Below are positions 1 to 9,064 of a stretch of DNA of 61,145 nt, piece by piece. This DNA is from an uncultured Granulosicoccaceae bacterium. GTDB taxonomy: Bacteria; Pseudomonadota; Gammaproteobacteria; Granulosicoccales; Granulosicoccaceae. Location of the stretch: contig CALKXD010000010.1 of NCBI GenBank assembly GCA_938003855.1, positions 1-61,145 on the forward strand, in the 5' to 3' direction. A program made the position numbers and the translations under genes. Every line of letters starts with the position of its first letter. Position 1 is the stretch's first letter. A model generated the notes under the pieces. It ran no database searches and was not told the DNA's origin. It saw only the letters and a program-made list of their open reading frames with translations.

Positions 1-155
1 GGTGTATGTTCGGGCTGAGGAAAACGGTAATTGGAAATCTTCAACCACAACTTGTTTCACGCTACTTGCACAGACGCGTTAAATTTTCTTTTTCAAGGAA
101 AGTGACCAGAATTTGCAACTGACCTCTCTTGCTCAAGGGAATAGCAGCTGACTAG

Positions 156-473
156 ATACTAAAATACACCGGAAAATTACTGTCTCTGGACACCAATAAA
201 TCGATGACGACACCCGGACATACACCGGGACACGTATCTATTAAGATCACAAGCGGTAGCTGCGAGGCGATGATCACCGGGGATGCCCTGCACTCCACTG
301 CACCGTACTGGCACTTCAAGTTCGACGCCGATGCTGAAGTGACTGTCAATTCGCGCAAGCAATTGCTGGAGCGTGCCTCTGAAGCAACCTGCATAGTACT
401 TGGCAATCATTTCACACCACCCTCGATAGGCCGGGTAACATACCGGGGCAACGCATTTCGATGGATTGAATAG
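156..473 (+). pseudogene. C-terminal remnant of an MBL-fold metallohydrolase
   Basis: The frame is open from the stop at 153 and has a possible ATG at 204. It carries the later part of a metallo-beta-lactamase fold: TPGHTPGH (the third metal-binding region), an ITGDALH strand with the bridging Asp, and a late GNHFTPPSIGR segment. The N-terminal HxHxDH motif that every active member needs is absent, and no frame in bases 1-155 supplies it. With about 90 codons left of an expected 250-300, I read it as a decayed gene. The protein family call is strong; whether the stub is expressed is unknown. It sits in a stretch that also holds an IS remnant, which fits local decay. Confidence 0.6.
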
Positions 474-719
474 CCGACAAGATGTGCCTTTGATTTTTAA
501 CTTACCCCCTCACGGCAACCAGCGCCTTTTTGTCCAGAGTGCATTTGACTCTTATTGAATCCGACAGGCGTATCTGCGAAATTCCCTCTAAAGCCCCAGC
601 CGTTTGCGCTGATACCTGTCACCCGGTCAAACAAGTGCAATCAGATGCCCAGCCCGAACGTTTGAATAGAGTCCACAAACTTTTCTGAATTATGCTGGCT
701 TGTCAGGCACCCAATTGAA

Positions 720-1364
720 ATGAAATCATCAAACAACCACCTAAACACCCCCGCAGCCGCACCTCCGGACGATCCCGGTCGTCGACAGATGCTGACAAAA
801 ACGGCTGCCTGCATTGGCGCCGGGCTAAGTGCTACTGCTGCTTCCGCACAAACGTCCGGTGGCGTGAGGTGGGGAATCGAAGGACACGATGCGCCTGAGA
901 TCACGCTGGATTACTGGATTGATGCGGAGGGTAAACCGGGTCATTTCTCCGTTCTGGAATCACGCGGCAAATGGGTGTTTCTAAAGTGCTTTCAGGACTG
1001 GTGCCCGGGCTGCCACAGCAGCGGTTTCCCTACCCTACAGGCATTCTCAAAGCGCTTTCACGACCACCCCGGGGTGGCGATTGCGGCCATACAAACGGTT
1101 TTCGAGGGGCATCAGACAAATACGGTGGAGGACGTCCGCAAATTGCAGTTGCGCTATGAGTTACCCATAGTGATGGGACACGACCCGGGAGACCCCGAAA
1201 GAGACCAGCGCCCCGTCACGATGCGCGAATATTTTACCGGCGGCACGCCGTGGTTAATATTGATAAACCCGGAAGGGAAAGTTGTTTTCAATCACTATCA
1301 TGCCGACACGGACAAACTGATCGCCTACGTTGCCGAGCAGCTCGCCCCCCAGACAGAAGGATGA
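720..1364 (+). CDS. Tat-exported thioredoxin-like (TlpA/redoxin-type) protein
   Basis: 214 residues. Residues 20-43 look like a twin-arginine signal: GRRQMLTK, then a hydrophobic stretch ending ATAASA. Cleavage near residue 43 would release a periplasmic domain. The mature part is a thioredoxin-like fold with the redox motif WCPGC (Cys95, Cys98) after a beta strand, and the cis-Pro loop GGTPW near residue 180, followed by LINPEGKVV, typical of TlpA/ResA-type redoxins. It probably acts as a thiol-disulfide reductase or peroxidase in the periplasm; the substrate is unknown. The gene stands alone with about 245 bases of non-coding DNA upstream. An N-terminal segment of about 19 residues precedes the twin Arg, so the true start could be slightly downstream. 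Confidence 0.8.
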   Translation: MKSSNNHLNTPAAAPPDDPGRRQMLTKTAACIGAGLSATAASAQTSGGVRWGIEGHDAPEITLDYWIDAEGKPGHFSVLESRGKWVFLKCFQDWCPGCHSSGFPTLQAFSKRFHDHPGVAIAAIQTVFEGHQTNTVEDVRKLQLRYELPIVMGHDPGDPERDQRPVTMREYFTGGTPWLILINPEGKVVFNHYHADTDKLIAYVAEQLAPQTEG

Positions 1365-1619
1365 GGCTGGCCGCACACACCAGATCTCTGGCTTAATCCA
1401 GCGCAGCAACTATTACCGGAACAGACACTTTATACACAGTGCCAGTATGTTTTATAGAATCGCAGAACCAGGCGCGGAACGAACACAACGCGGGTTATCC
1501 CAGGTACGCCAGTTTCCCAATCAAACCTTTGTGTCACTCGACCTCAGCCAGTATTGAAGTCTTTTACCGAGGAAAGGCAATATTGGCCAGATCAACAACG
1601 CGGACGGTGTCACCAGCAG

Positions 1620-1910
1620 TGTAAAAATGACCCACTAACAACAACATAAAGTTGACCCACTTGTATTCTGGGACGCAATTCATATTGGAGCGTCCGAATG
1701 CTGGGAAGGGAGATTTTTGTGGAGATAAACGTTTTACATCGTCAAGGCACGAGCATCAGAGAGATAAGCCGTCGCCCCGGCATCAGTCGCAATACTGTCA
1801 GGCGTCGACTGCGTTCTGACAGTGTGCCCGTTGCTACCAACAGGTCACTCAAGGGAACCAAGCTTGATAATTACCGCGGTAATCTGCAGGCACGTATGAG
1901 ACTGTCCGAG
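1620..1910 (+). mobile_element. IS21-family left-end remnant
   Basis: From 1620 the sequence reads TGTAAAAATGACCCAC, the typical outer end of IS21-family elements, and the inner motif TGACCCAC recurs at 1628-1635 and 1653-1660, as the repeated transposase-binding sites of this family do. It is followed at once by the start of istA. Similarity fades around 1905-1915. No istB and no right end were found before the next gene, so this is an immobile relic. The left boundary is well supported; the right boundary is an estimate. Confidence 0.65.
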
Positions 1911-1967
1911 AATGTCCAGTTCACATTTTCAATTTCTGAAATTTTCCGCACCTGCCCGAGAAAGTAA
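1698..1967 (+). pseudogene. istA: Truncated IS21 transposase IstA (N-terminal HTH only)
   Basis: 89 codons remain of a protein that is normally 400-500 residues. Residues 1-40 match the IstA N-terminus: an ML-E-FVEINVLHRQG start, then SIREISRR-GISRNTVRR, a helix-turn-helix that binds the terminal repeats. The stretch KLDNYRGNLQARM (about residues 56-68) is still family-like, after which the frame runs into unrelated sequence to a stop at 1967. The DDE catalytic domain is missing, so it cannot transpose. It lies just inside the IS21-type left end. Confidence 0.7.
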
Positions 1968-2022
1968 TAATCTCTATAATGCACCCATGGCAGCATTAAC
2001 CGATGACTGAACCGGCAGGTAG

Positions 2023-2484
2023 TTACCCATTCAGCCCGGAGAGTTCCTCACTGGTGGGGCATTGTGTCTTTTTGAGGTAAAAACCGCTTTTACTATTTAC
2101 CGTGGGGTTTTGCCCTACACCTATAGATAGACTACTGCTTGGCGCTCCGAGAAGGCATAACACTTCACCTGGCTCAAGAGCAACTTCAACCTCGTCCGCA
2201 CCCAATTGCCCTTGTATCTTATAATTCAAAACATGGGTGCCCGCATCTATAGAAATAGTTGAATGACCGCCATTCGCTAACTCAAAAAAGTACTTATCCT
2301 GTGTGCCGACATACAAGGTTGCCCCTATCATGCGGAATTTCAGTTTTTCACGATACACCATCAGCGTCGCGGCCTTGGTGTTGTCCGTGACCAGGTTCAT
2401 CTTCGAATCCACGGTGACAGCACAGCCGCCAGTGAGCAGGGACAAACCCATTAGTACAAAAAGAACTCTGCACGGTCTATTCAT
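2023..2484 (-). CDS. Predicted lipoprotein, DUF2846-like
   Basis: 153 residues with a short basic start (MNRPCR), a hydrophobic helix and a lipobox-like LLTGGC, so probably lipid-anchored at Cys21. The mature part reads like a compact beta-sandwich: a LMVYREKLKFRM strand, an LYVGTQDKYFFEL strand, a SIDAGTHVLNYK turn, then LEPGEVLCL. This pattern (metabolite-like YRE, 'PG-H' turn) resembles the DUF2846 lipoproteins, but I assign that family by eye only. It is a single gene between the IS21 relic and a gene-free stretch. Function unknown. Confidence 0.65.
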   Translation of the reverse strand: MNRPCRVLFVLMGLSLLTGGCAVTVDSKMNLVTDNTKAATLMVYREKLKFRMIGATLYVGTQDKYFFELANGGHSTISIDAGTHVLNYKIQGQLGADEVEVALEPGEVLCLLGAPSSSLSIGVGQNPTVNSKSGFYLKKTQCPTSEELSGLNG

Positions 2485-3160
2485 CTGTAATCCTCTTTTT
2501 GTCTAGCTTCGATTAGTGCTGAGCAGCGTAAACAAGCAGGCACACAACGATATTCCTTTCGGCCACGTCCACTGGCTCATAGTATTTCTTCTAGCAGATG
2601 AAGAAAGTGCTCCAGCAAAAAACGGTAAGTTCATAGCTGCAAACACTATAGATTTGAAGTTTTCCGTCAATCACCCAAACGGATTATTCTCAGAATCACG
2701 GCCGTTTCTACATTGTCGCCTGCTTCCGACCCGCGGAGTTGAATTTTATCGGTCCTGAATTCCTGTATAGCAGGCCAACGACGGACCACTTGACCGGGCA
2801 GGTTTAGGTCAACGTTAGAGCGCCAAAAAAAAGTGCGTGCGCGATTATTGTTCCTGCGTTTTACACGATCCGGGGACGATCATTGTGGATCTCGTGCCAG
2901 TGCACGCAGAGGATTGTCAGATCTAACAGGTATATGCTGTTCACCACCGACGCCACAACGGTAGCTATCAGTGAACAGGAGCCGGTCAGCAGTTGCCACC
3001 ACCGCCCTCACCAGGCAACACTGGCTACTACAACGCCCTGTTCACCCCAAGCGGCATTCATTGCCTTTACGCAATGGCACCCTCAGGCTGTTTTGCTAAA
3101 TCCTGGATTTGAATCAGAACCAGTTTCCGCGTGGCGAACCGGCCGCACGCACAATACGCA
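2485..3160. other. Gene-free stretch of about 0.68 kb
   Basis: Only short frames occur here (for example an 80-codon frame at 2516-2758 and a 100-codon frame from 2883). They have no ribosome-binding site, no recognisable motif and erratic composition. An A-run follows GCGCC near 2820. I see no RNA gene or repeat. The stretch joins the IS21 remnant side and may be residue of past rearrangement. Confidence 0.4.
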
Positions 3161-4111
3161 TCAGCTAATCGACGCGAGTTCATGAATAAAAGGCAGATCT
3201 GCACCATTGCGGGTACAGGTAATCGCTGCCGCGTCTATCGCGTATTTCATGCAGGCTGCAACATCCACAGCACCTTCCAGTTTGCTACTGCCATTGAGAT
3301 GGCCGTGCACGGCCAGCCAGTGCAACAGCGTTGCCTGGAAGGTGTCGCCTGCGCCAACGGTATCAACGACATCAACACTGACACCTGCCACCTGAAAACT
3401 GCTTCCATCCGGTAAAAATCCGCTCGCACCATCGGGCCCACGGGTAATGAAGCACAGTTCGACACCGTGCCCGAAGCAGTCAGCCACAAAACGTTCTTCG
3501 CTGTTCTTCCCCAGCAGCGTTGCGATATCTTCATCGCTGGCTTTAATGACATTGGCATTGGACGCATAGGCATCAAAGGTCTCACGCCATTTGTCGATAT
3601 CGGGCTCGATGGTGGGGCGCAGGTTCGGGTCGTAACTGATGATTCGATTAGCGCTTTCCGTTCGAGCCAGTTGCGCAAGTGAACCGGCGGTGGGCTCGAC
3701 CGCTGTGGAATACGAACCAAAGTGCAACAGGCGGATATCTTGCGGGAGGCTTGCGGGCAACTCAGCGGCGGCAATACTGACATCTGCCGTGTTATCGGTG
3801 TAAAACACATAACTTGCCGAACCGTCGCTGCCGGTTTCAACAATCGCCAGCGTCGTATTGAGATCGGTATCGATAGACAGTGCTCTATCAAGCTTGTTCA
3901 CATCCAGATAGGCGCGCATGCGCTGGCCGAACAGATCTGAGGACAACTTGGTAAAATAACGTGAGTGGTGACCGAGACGCGCGAGTCCGATACCAACGTT
4001 CATCGGTGAACCACCTACATGCCCCAACAGACTGACTGATCCGGGCTTTGCAGTTTCAGATGTTCCGGCTTCGAACATATCGAAGAGGGCATCACCACAA
4101 CATAAAAACAT
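3161..4111 (-). CDS. PfkB-family carbohydrate kinase (fructokinase-like)
   Basis: 316 residues, full length for the ribokinase/PfkB family. The N-terminus MFLCCGDALFDMF corresponds to the family's first strand, GGSPMNVGIGLARLG is the sugar-binding glycine motif, and VDTVGAGDTF near residue 250 is the ATP-binding motif with the catalytic Asp. It should phosphorylate a sugar or 2-keto-3-deoxy sugar acid with ATP in the cytoplasm; fructose is the most common substrate of closest-looking members, but that is not provable here. A GGAG site lies 7 bases before the ATG. It is the last gene of the dehydrogenase operon, 54 bases behind the alpha/beta hydrolase. Confidence 0.85.
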   Translation of the reverse strand: MFLCCGDALFDMFEAGTSETAKPGSVSLLGHVGGSPMNVGIGLARLGHHSRYFTKLSSDLFGQRMRAYLDVNKLDRALSIDTDLNTTLAIVETGSDGSASYVFYTDNTADVSIAAAELPASLPQDIRLLHFGSYSTAVEPTAGSLAQLARTESANRIISYDPNLRPTIEPDIDKWRETFDAYASNANVIKASDEDIATLLGKNSEERFVADCFGHGVELCFITRGPDGASGFLPDGSSFQVAGVSVDVVDTVGAGDTFQATLLHWLAVHGHLNGSSKLEGAVDVAACMKYAIDAAAITCTRNGADLPFIHELASIS

Positions 4112-4165
4112 TTCTTTTCTCCGGCCTGAACTGCTGTTGCAAGTCGCAGTCAGGCATATCCTGAA

Positions 4166-4924
4166 TCAGTGGCTGTTGAGAAACTCGACCAGCCATTTGT
4201 TGCACGATGTACGGTGCTCTATCTGTGGTAAATGGCCGCATTGCTCAATCACTTGCCATTGCCCCCCGAATACCCCGGCAGCCGTCTCTGCCAGCGGATT
4301 AATTCTATCCTGCTGCCCCCAAATGACCAGTCGAGGCAAGTCTGATTGTGATACTTCCCTGACGATATCGGCAAGCTCATGCTGACCATTGATAATTGTG
4401 TCAGCGATTGACCGCAGAGAATCCCTGACCCCGCTACGGTTAAGCTGGCCCAGCACCAGCGGTGCAAACATCGGGCTGATGAACTGCGGTTTATGGACCA
4501 GCATCAACAGTGCAGCGTGGGTATCCGCCTCGGTGGACAAGGCCGGGAACCGGTTTAAAAAATCAGCATTGAGAGACGCGCCCAATCCTGCGGGTGCCAA
4601 CAGGGTAAGTGATGCGACACGCGCCGGCTGCAACACCACCAACGCCATCGCCAGCGCTCCACCGAGACTGTGACCGACCAGATGCACAGGACGTTCGTCC
4701 GCAAACACACACGCGGATAGCTGCACTGCCAGTGATTCAATACCAGCCACTGGCGCTATCGCACTCGATTGCCCGTGACCGGGGAGATCGATACACCAGA
4801 CCTCAAAGGTATCGAACAACGCCGGCGTATTACCAACCCAGGATTGCGAATCAGACCCGAAGCCGTGCAGAAAAACCACGGGCTTACCCTGCCCGCCAGC
4901 CTTTTTCATCCTCAACACAGCCAC
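4166..4924 (-). CDS. Alpha/beta hydrolase, AcoC-type acyltransferase half
   Basis: 252 residues from a GTG start, a classical alpha/beta hydrolase: VVFLHGFG (oxyanion hole), VGHSLGGA with the nucleophilic Ser, an Asp in IWGQQDRINP, and the late His in EQCGHLPQIEH. In acetoin dehydrogenase complexes the E2 subunit AcoC is a lipoyl domain followed by just such a hydrolase-like domain. Here the lipoyl part is a separate upstream gene in the same frame, separated by two in-frame stops (TAG at 4970-4972, TAA at 4949-4951). It is therefore probably the acyl-transferring half of a split E2 rather than a free esterase. That reading rests on context; a stand-alone hydrolase remains possible. Confidence 0.8.
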   Translation of the reverse strand: MAVLRMKKAGGQGKPVVFLHGFGSDSQSWVGNTPALFDTFEVWCIDLPGHGQSSAIAPVAGIESLAVQLSACVFADERPVHLVGHSLGGALAMALVVLQPARVASLTLLAPAGLGASLNADFLNRFPALSTEADTHAALLMLVHKPQFISPMFAPLVLGQLNRSGVRDSLRSIADTIINGQHELADIVREVSQSDLPRLVIWGQQDRINPLAETAAGVFGGQWQVIEQCGHLPQIEHRTSCNKWLVEFLNSH

Positions 4925-4969
4925 ACCAGCCCTGATCTGTAAAATTTAGCCGACAGCAAGCACATGACG

Positions 4970-5224
4970 CTAGATTGCCGATTCAATGATGCCCAGGACC
5001 TGCCCTTCCTCTGCGATGTCGTCGATCTCTACGGCCCGGCTCTTCAGCACGCCGGCCGCAGGTGCTTCGAGTTCCATAGCCACCTTGGGCGTGGTCACCA
5101 AGAGAATCTGCTCACCCTGCTCAACCGTATCCCCCACTTTCACCAGCCATTCATCGATCTGGGCTTCGGTCACTTCGTTGCCAAGACTCGGCATTAAAAT
5201 CGGAATCTCGCGGGAATCACTCAT
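4970..5224 (-). CDS. Stand-alone lipoyl-domain protein
   Basis: 84 residues making up a single biotinyl/lipoyl hammerhead domain: [28 protein letters not shown] at the start and [15 protein letters not shown] with the lipoylated Lys47. The usual E2 has this domain fused to a subunit-binding and a catalytic domain; here it ends at a TAG and is followed in the same frame by the hydrolase gene. It would carry the acyl group between the fused E1 chain (95 bases upstream) and the hydrolase-like protein. No E3 (lipoamide dehydrogenase) gene is present in the window, so the complex must borrow one encoded elsewhere. Confidence 0.85.
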   Translation of the reverse strand: MSDSREIPILMPSLGNEVTEAQIDEWLVKVGDTVEQGEQILLVTTPKVAMELEAPAAGVLKSRAVEIDDIAEEGQVLGIIESAI

Positions 5225-5319
5225 CGGTCTGGGTATGCCTTGTAATGGTTTGGAAGAACGGGTCAGGGTTAGGCCCGCTGGCTATAGTCGTGTGCCTTGA
5301 ATGGCCCTGGCTCTGATTG

Positions 5320-7779
5320 TTACAAGCCACGGCGGGCAAGTTGCTGATCATCCCACTGACGAACACCGGTTCTGGGCGCGTTTAACTCAGGATAAAACTC
5401 ACCGGTAACCCGATCAAGTATATCGCTACTTTGCGGAAAGTAGGTGGCTTCCATTTCGACCCCCGGCACGATCCAGTTGGGCGCACCCAGTACCTGCACC
5501 GGTGCTTTCAGCGAGGCAAAAGCGTAGCGCGAGATATTTGCCGCCAGAGTCATCGCAAAGCTGCCGCGCTCACAGGCCTCGGTGACAATCACCAACCTGC
5601 CGGTTTTAATGACTGAATCGATAACCGGCTGATAGTTAAACGGCACAAGCGATCGGGCATCGATTACCTCGGCCAACAATCCATGCCTTTGCTGCAATTC
5701 AGCCGCAGCCTGCATCGCCGGATACAGGCACGGACCAATGGTCAACAGCGTCACCGCATCACCCTGCTGCTTGACATCGGGCTCGCCAAAAGGGATTTCG
5801 TAGTAGTCATCAGGGACGCCACCGCTGTGGAACTGCTCGGTGGTGTCGTACAAGCGCTGGCTTTCAAAAAACACCACCGGGTCGTTGCTCGACAACGCAC
5901 TGGCCATCAGCCCCTTGGCATCATACGGGGTTGCGGGATAGGCCACTTTCAGTCCGGGCACATGCGCCACCAGTGATGTCCAGTCCTGCGAATGCTGTGC
6001 GCCGTACTTGCTGCCAACAGAGCAACGCAACACCACCGGCACTGACAGGTCGCCGCCTGACATCGCCTGCCATTTTGACATCTGGTTGAGAATTTCATCG
6101 CCGGCGCGGCCGATGAAGTCAGCGTACATTAGCTCGACCAGTGCGCGCCCGCCTTCAATGGCGTAGCCGACAGCCGTGGCGACAATGGCCGCCTCTGATA
6201 TGGGTGAATTAAACAAACGGTGATGCGGGAAGATATCAGCAAGGCCACGGTACACACCAAACGCCCCGCCCCACTCACGACATTCTTCCCCGTAGGCAAC
6301 CAGGTTGTCATCACGCAACATGTGGTAAAGAATAGATTCAAACAAACCATCACGCAGCGTGATTGCGCGCATCGCTGACAAGGCTTTACCCTCATCATCA
6401 AAGCCGTGTCTGGACTTTTTACTGTTCTGCCGAATCCGGCTGCACGCCGTGAGATCGTGATCAGCTGACACCGGCAAGGCGGCAACATCAGCGGCGCTAT
6501 CGCTGAACATCAGATCACCAATAAGCGTCGGGTTGGCGGCAACATCAATAGAGGGTGCCAGTTCGGGATTACTGGCGGCCTCGGTGACCTTTACAATCTG
6601 CTCGTGCACTGCGGCTTGCATATCGTCAACGTCGCTCTCTGACATGACGGCATCATTAATCAACTCGGCGGCATAACGTTTGATTGGATCGTGCGCCTGC
6701 CAGGCTTTCATTTCATCGCGGGAACGATAAGCGTTGGCGTCAGACGTTGAGTGTCCGGAATAGCGATAGCATTCAACATCGAGCAGTGCCGGGCCGGAGC
6801 CTGTCATCAAATGCTGACGCTGACGCGCCACCGCATCGGCCACCGCAAGCGGGCGGGTACCATCGACCGTTTCAGCGTGCATGGCATCGGCATTGATTCC
6901 GGCGGCGATGCGCGACAGTCGCTCCCAGCCCATGGTCTCGCCATTGGTCTGCCCACCCATTGCATAAAAATTGTTGTTGAAGAAAAACAGTACCGGCAAG
7001 CCTCGGGAGTCAAGGTCATTCCACAACGTTTGAAACTGCGACATCGAGGCAAAGTTCATCGCCTCCCACACCGGACCACAGCCTGTGGAACCATCGCCGC
7101 TGATCGACACAGCAATACCGTCACCGGTGCGTCGTTTACGCATGGCGGCACCGGTGGCGATACCGGCCGAGCCCCCGACAATGGCATTATTCGGGTAAGC
7201 GCCGAAGGGCGGGAAAAAAGCGTGCATACTGCCACCCATGCCGCTGTTAAACCCCGTTGCCCGCATCAGTATTTCTGACAGAAATCCAAACAACAGAAAA
7301 TTCTCACTAAGCGTGCGACCTTCGCCTCCAAGCTGCTGCTCAACTACCTTCAGCATATGCCCGCCACGGTGCGACGCCATAAGCTCACCGAGTACGTTTT
7401 CATTCAGGGAATTGATTGCCGAGAAACCCTTGGCAAGAAAATCACCGTGGCTGCGATGGTTACCGTAGATATGGTCATCTACACAAAGCGCCAGCGCAGC
7501 CCCCACTGCCGACGCTTCCTGGCCGACAGATAAATGTGCCGGCCCACGGTAATGGCAGGTCACACCTGCAAATTCTCCCTTGCTGCGCAGTGAATTGAGC
7601 ATGGTTTCAAACTCACGCAGCAGCATCATATGTCGAAGCACCTCCCTAAGCTGCTGATCACCCCGCACACTTCGCTCTGCACTCAGTGTTGAGTGGTAGG
7701 TGAAAACGGGGATTTCCGGCATTGGCAATGCCCCCCCGTGCGATAATCGTTCAGGGTGTACTTCCAGCTGCTTTGGCAT
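5320..7779 (-). CDS. 2-Oxoacid/acetoin dehydrogenase E1, alpha and beta fused
   Basis: 819 residues. About residues 25-440 are an E1-alpha chain with the ThDP motif (GDGSTGCGP followed some 30 residues later by FFFNNNFYAM). About residues 475-819 are an E1-beta chain (LRDGLFESILYHML, NSPISEAAIVATAVG, LVIVTEAC-RGSFAMTLAA). These are normally two genes. The enzyme decarboxylates a 2-oxo acid, or cleaves acetoin, and passes the acyl group to the lipoyl protein encoded next. The acetoin-type reading comes from the AcoC-like hydrolase downstream. The start is uncertain: the ATG at 7779 has no clear ribosome site, while the ATG at 7722 follows a G-rich GGGGGG. It is divergent from the aldo/keto reductase. 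Confidence 0.88.
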   Translation of the reverse strand: MPKQLEVHPERLSHGGALPMPEIPVFTYHSTLSAERSVRGDQQLREVLRHMMLLREFETMLNSLRSKGEFAGVTCHYRGPAHLSVGQEASAVGAALALCVDDHIYGNHRSHGDFLAKGFSAINSLNENVLGELMASHRGGHMLKVVEQQLGGEGRTLSENFLLFGFLSEILMRATGFNSGMGGSMHAFFPPFGAYPNNAIVGGSAGIATGAAMRKRRTGDGIAVSISGDGSTGCGPVWEAMNFASMSQFQTLWNDLDSRGLPVLFFFNNNFYAMGGQTNGETMGWERLSRIAAGINADAMHAETVDGTRPLAVADAVARQRQHLMTGSGPALLDVECYRYSGHSTSDANAYRSRDEMKAWQAHDPIKRYAAELINDAVMSESDVDDMQAAVHEQIVKVTEAASNPELAPSIDVAANPTLIGDLMFSDSAADVAALPVSADHDLTACSRIRQNSKKSRHGFDDEGKALSAMRAITLRDGLFESILYHMLRDDNLVAYGEECREWGGAFGVYRGLADIFPHHRLFNSPISEAAIVATAVGYAIEGGRALVELMYADFIGRAGDEILNQMSKWQAMSGGDLSVPVVLRCSVGSKYGAQHSQDWTSLVAHVPGLKVAYPATPYDAKGLMASALSSNDPVVFFESQRLYDTTEQFHSGGVPDDYYEIPFGEPDVKQQGDAVTLLTIGPCLYPAMQAAAELQQRHGLLAEVIDARSLVPFNYQPVIDSVIKTGRLVIVTEACERGSFAMTLAANISRYAFASLKAPVQVLGAPNWIVPGVEMEATYFPQSSDILDRVTGEFYPELNAPRTGVRQWDDQQLARRGL

Positions 7780-7794
7780 ACGTTGCGTTGTGGT

Positions 7795-7823
7795 TTGCGC
7801 TTGAGAGGCGTCTAGTTTATAAC
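7795..7823 (+). promoter_or_regulatory. Possible sigma-70 promoter for the aldo/keto reductase
   Basis: TTGCGC at 7795-7800 and TATAAC at 7818-7823 are separated by 17 bases, lying about 80 bases before the reductase ATG in the 120-base gap shared with the divergent dehydrogenase operon. Each box has one or two mismatches to consensus, so this is a candidate only. Confidence 0.3.
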
Positions 7824-7901
7824 AAATACAGTAAACTATTCAGTGCCGGCTGACGGGTGAATAGACACCGGCGTATCGCAAACTTTTTCCAGGGCAATGC
7901 C

Positions 7902-8900
7902 ATGTCATATAAAACTCGCCAAATCGGCACCACGGATCTGCAGGTAACCGAGCTTGGACTGGGGACCGCGGCAATGGCCGGTAATCATCGCATGGTCGAC
8001 GAGGCTGATCACCGTGCAGCACTCGACGAAGGTCTTAACAGCGGTATCAATTTTGTCGATACCGCACCGTTCTACGGCTTTGGTCGCTCTGAACACTTTG
8101 CCGGTGATGCACTGCGGCGACGCCGCGACTGGATTTTATCTACCAAGGCCGGCCGGCTCTTTAAACCCGGACCCGCGCCACAACACGAAGCCGTCGAATG
8201 GCCGGGAAGCTTTCCTTTCAGACAAACCTACGACTACAGTTATGACGGCGTGATGCGCTCCTACGAAGACAGCCTGCAGCGCCTCGGACTTGATCACATC
8301 GATATCCTGTTACTGCACGATATTGGTGAAATGCAACATGGCGCCGACGCAAACAAATCGCTCCAGCATGACGCCATGACCGGTGGCTATAAAGCACTGG
8401 ACGAGTTGCGTCGCAATGGCGATATCAAAGCCATTGGGCTCGGGGTCAATGAACGTGAGGTATGCATCGAAGCAATGAAGCACGGCCACTGGGATACTTT
8501 CCTGCTGGCCGGACGTTACACCTTGCTGGAGCAGCACCCGCTGGACAATCTGCTGCCCGATTGCGAAAAAGCCGGTACCACTATTATCCTGGGTGGTCCG
8601 TTTAACTCCGGGATTCTCGCCGGTGGCGATACCTGGAATTACGCAAAAGCTCCGTCAGATGTTATCGATAAAGCCAAAGCCATTTCCAGCGTTTGCGATG
8701 AGCACAAAATCCCGCTGGCTGCCGCTGCGTTGCAATTCCCGATCACCCATCCATCCGTGTCCAGTGTGATTCCGGGCCCGCGCTCTAAAGCAGAAATGAG
8801 CACCATCATCGACTGGTGGAAACTCGATATCCCCAACGCACTCTGGTCTGATCTTAAGACGGCAGGGTTGCTGCACAGCGACGCTCCTGTGCCGGGCTGA
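7902..8900 (+). CDS. Aldo/keto reductase, D-threo-aldose 1-dehydrogenase type
   Basis: 332 residues from the ATG at 7902, chosen because AGGGCA precedes it and the protein then begins like its family (MSYKTRQIGTTDLQVTELG). An earlier in-frame ATG at 7857 adds 15 atypical residues. The AKR barrel carries the catalytic set: Asp in NFVDTAPFYG, Tyr in the same segment, Lys in ILSTKAGR and His in ILLLHDIG. The layout matches L-fucose/D-threo-aldose/L-galactose dehydrogenases, which oxidise an aldose at C1 to the lactone using NAD(P). It is followed by an MFS gene and sits a few kilobases from a sugar-acid dehydratase and a sugar kinase, so a role in oxidative sugar catabolism is plausible. Confidence 0.85.
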   Translation: MSYKTRQIGTTDLQVTELGLGTAAMAGNHRMVDEADHRAALDEGLNSGINFVDTAPFYGFGRSEHFAGDALRRRRDWILSTKAGRLFKPGPAPQHEAVEWPGSFPFRQTYDYSYDGVMRSYEDSLQRLGLDHIDILLLHDIGEMQHGADANKSLQHDAMTGGYKALDELRRNGDIKAIGLGVNEREVCIEAMKHGHWDTFLLAGRYTLLEQHPLDNLLPDCEKAGTTIILGGPFNSGILAGGDTWNYAKAPSDVIDKAKAISSVCDEHKIPLAAAALQFPITHPSVSSVIPGPRSKAEMSTIIDWWKLDIPNALWSDLKTAGLLHSDAPVPG

Positions 8901-9064
8901 GATGCAACACCATGTTATCTGACTCTCCGGTTGGACGACTGAAGCGAAACTTACGCTAAAATCGCAACCACTGAAAAACGCCTCCGTTAGCGATGCGTTG
9001 AGTAACGCGCCAGGCAACTACCCTACTGCGCGCCACTCACCACCTTCACACGTGCGGACGCTCT

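Noticed and set aside
2883-3185. 100-codon plus-strand frame
   Set aside because: No ribosome site, no motif, low-complexity composition, and overlaps the end of the kinase gene.
3247-3891. 214-codon minus-strand frame overlapping the PfkB kinase
   Set aside because: Out-of-frame shadow of the kinase, rich in Arg/Pro/Trp without motifs.
4166-5224. Split E2 as a single-base sequencing error
   Set aside because: Two separate in-frame stops and a plausible restart; a single error cannot explain both, though resequencing would settle it.
6751-7278. 175-codon open frame on the plus strand
   Set aside because: It lies entirely opposite the E1 gene, has no family motif, and its composition mirrors that gene.
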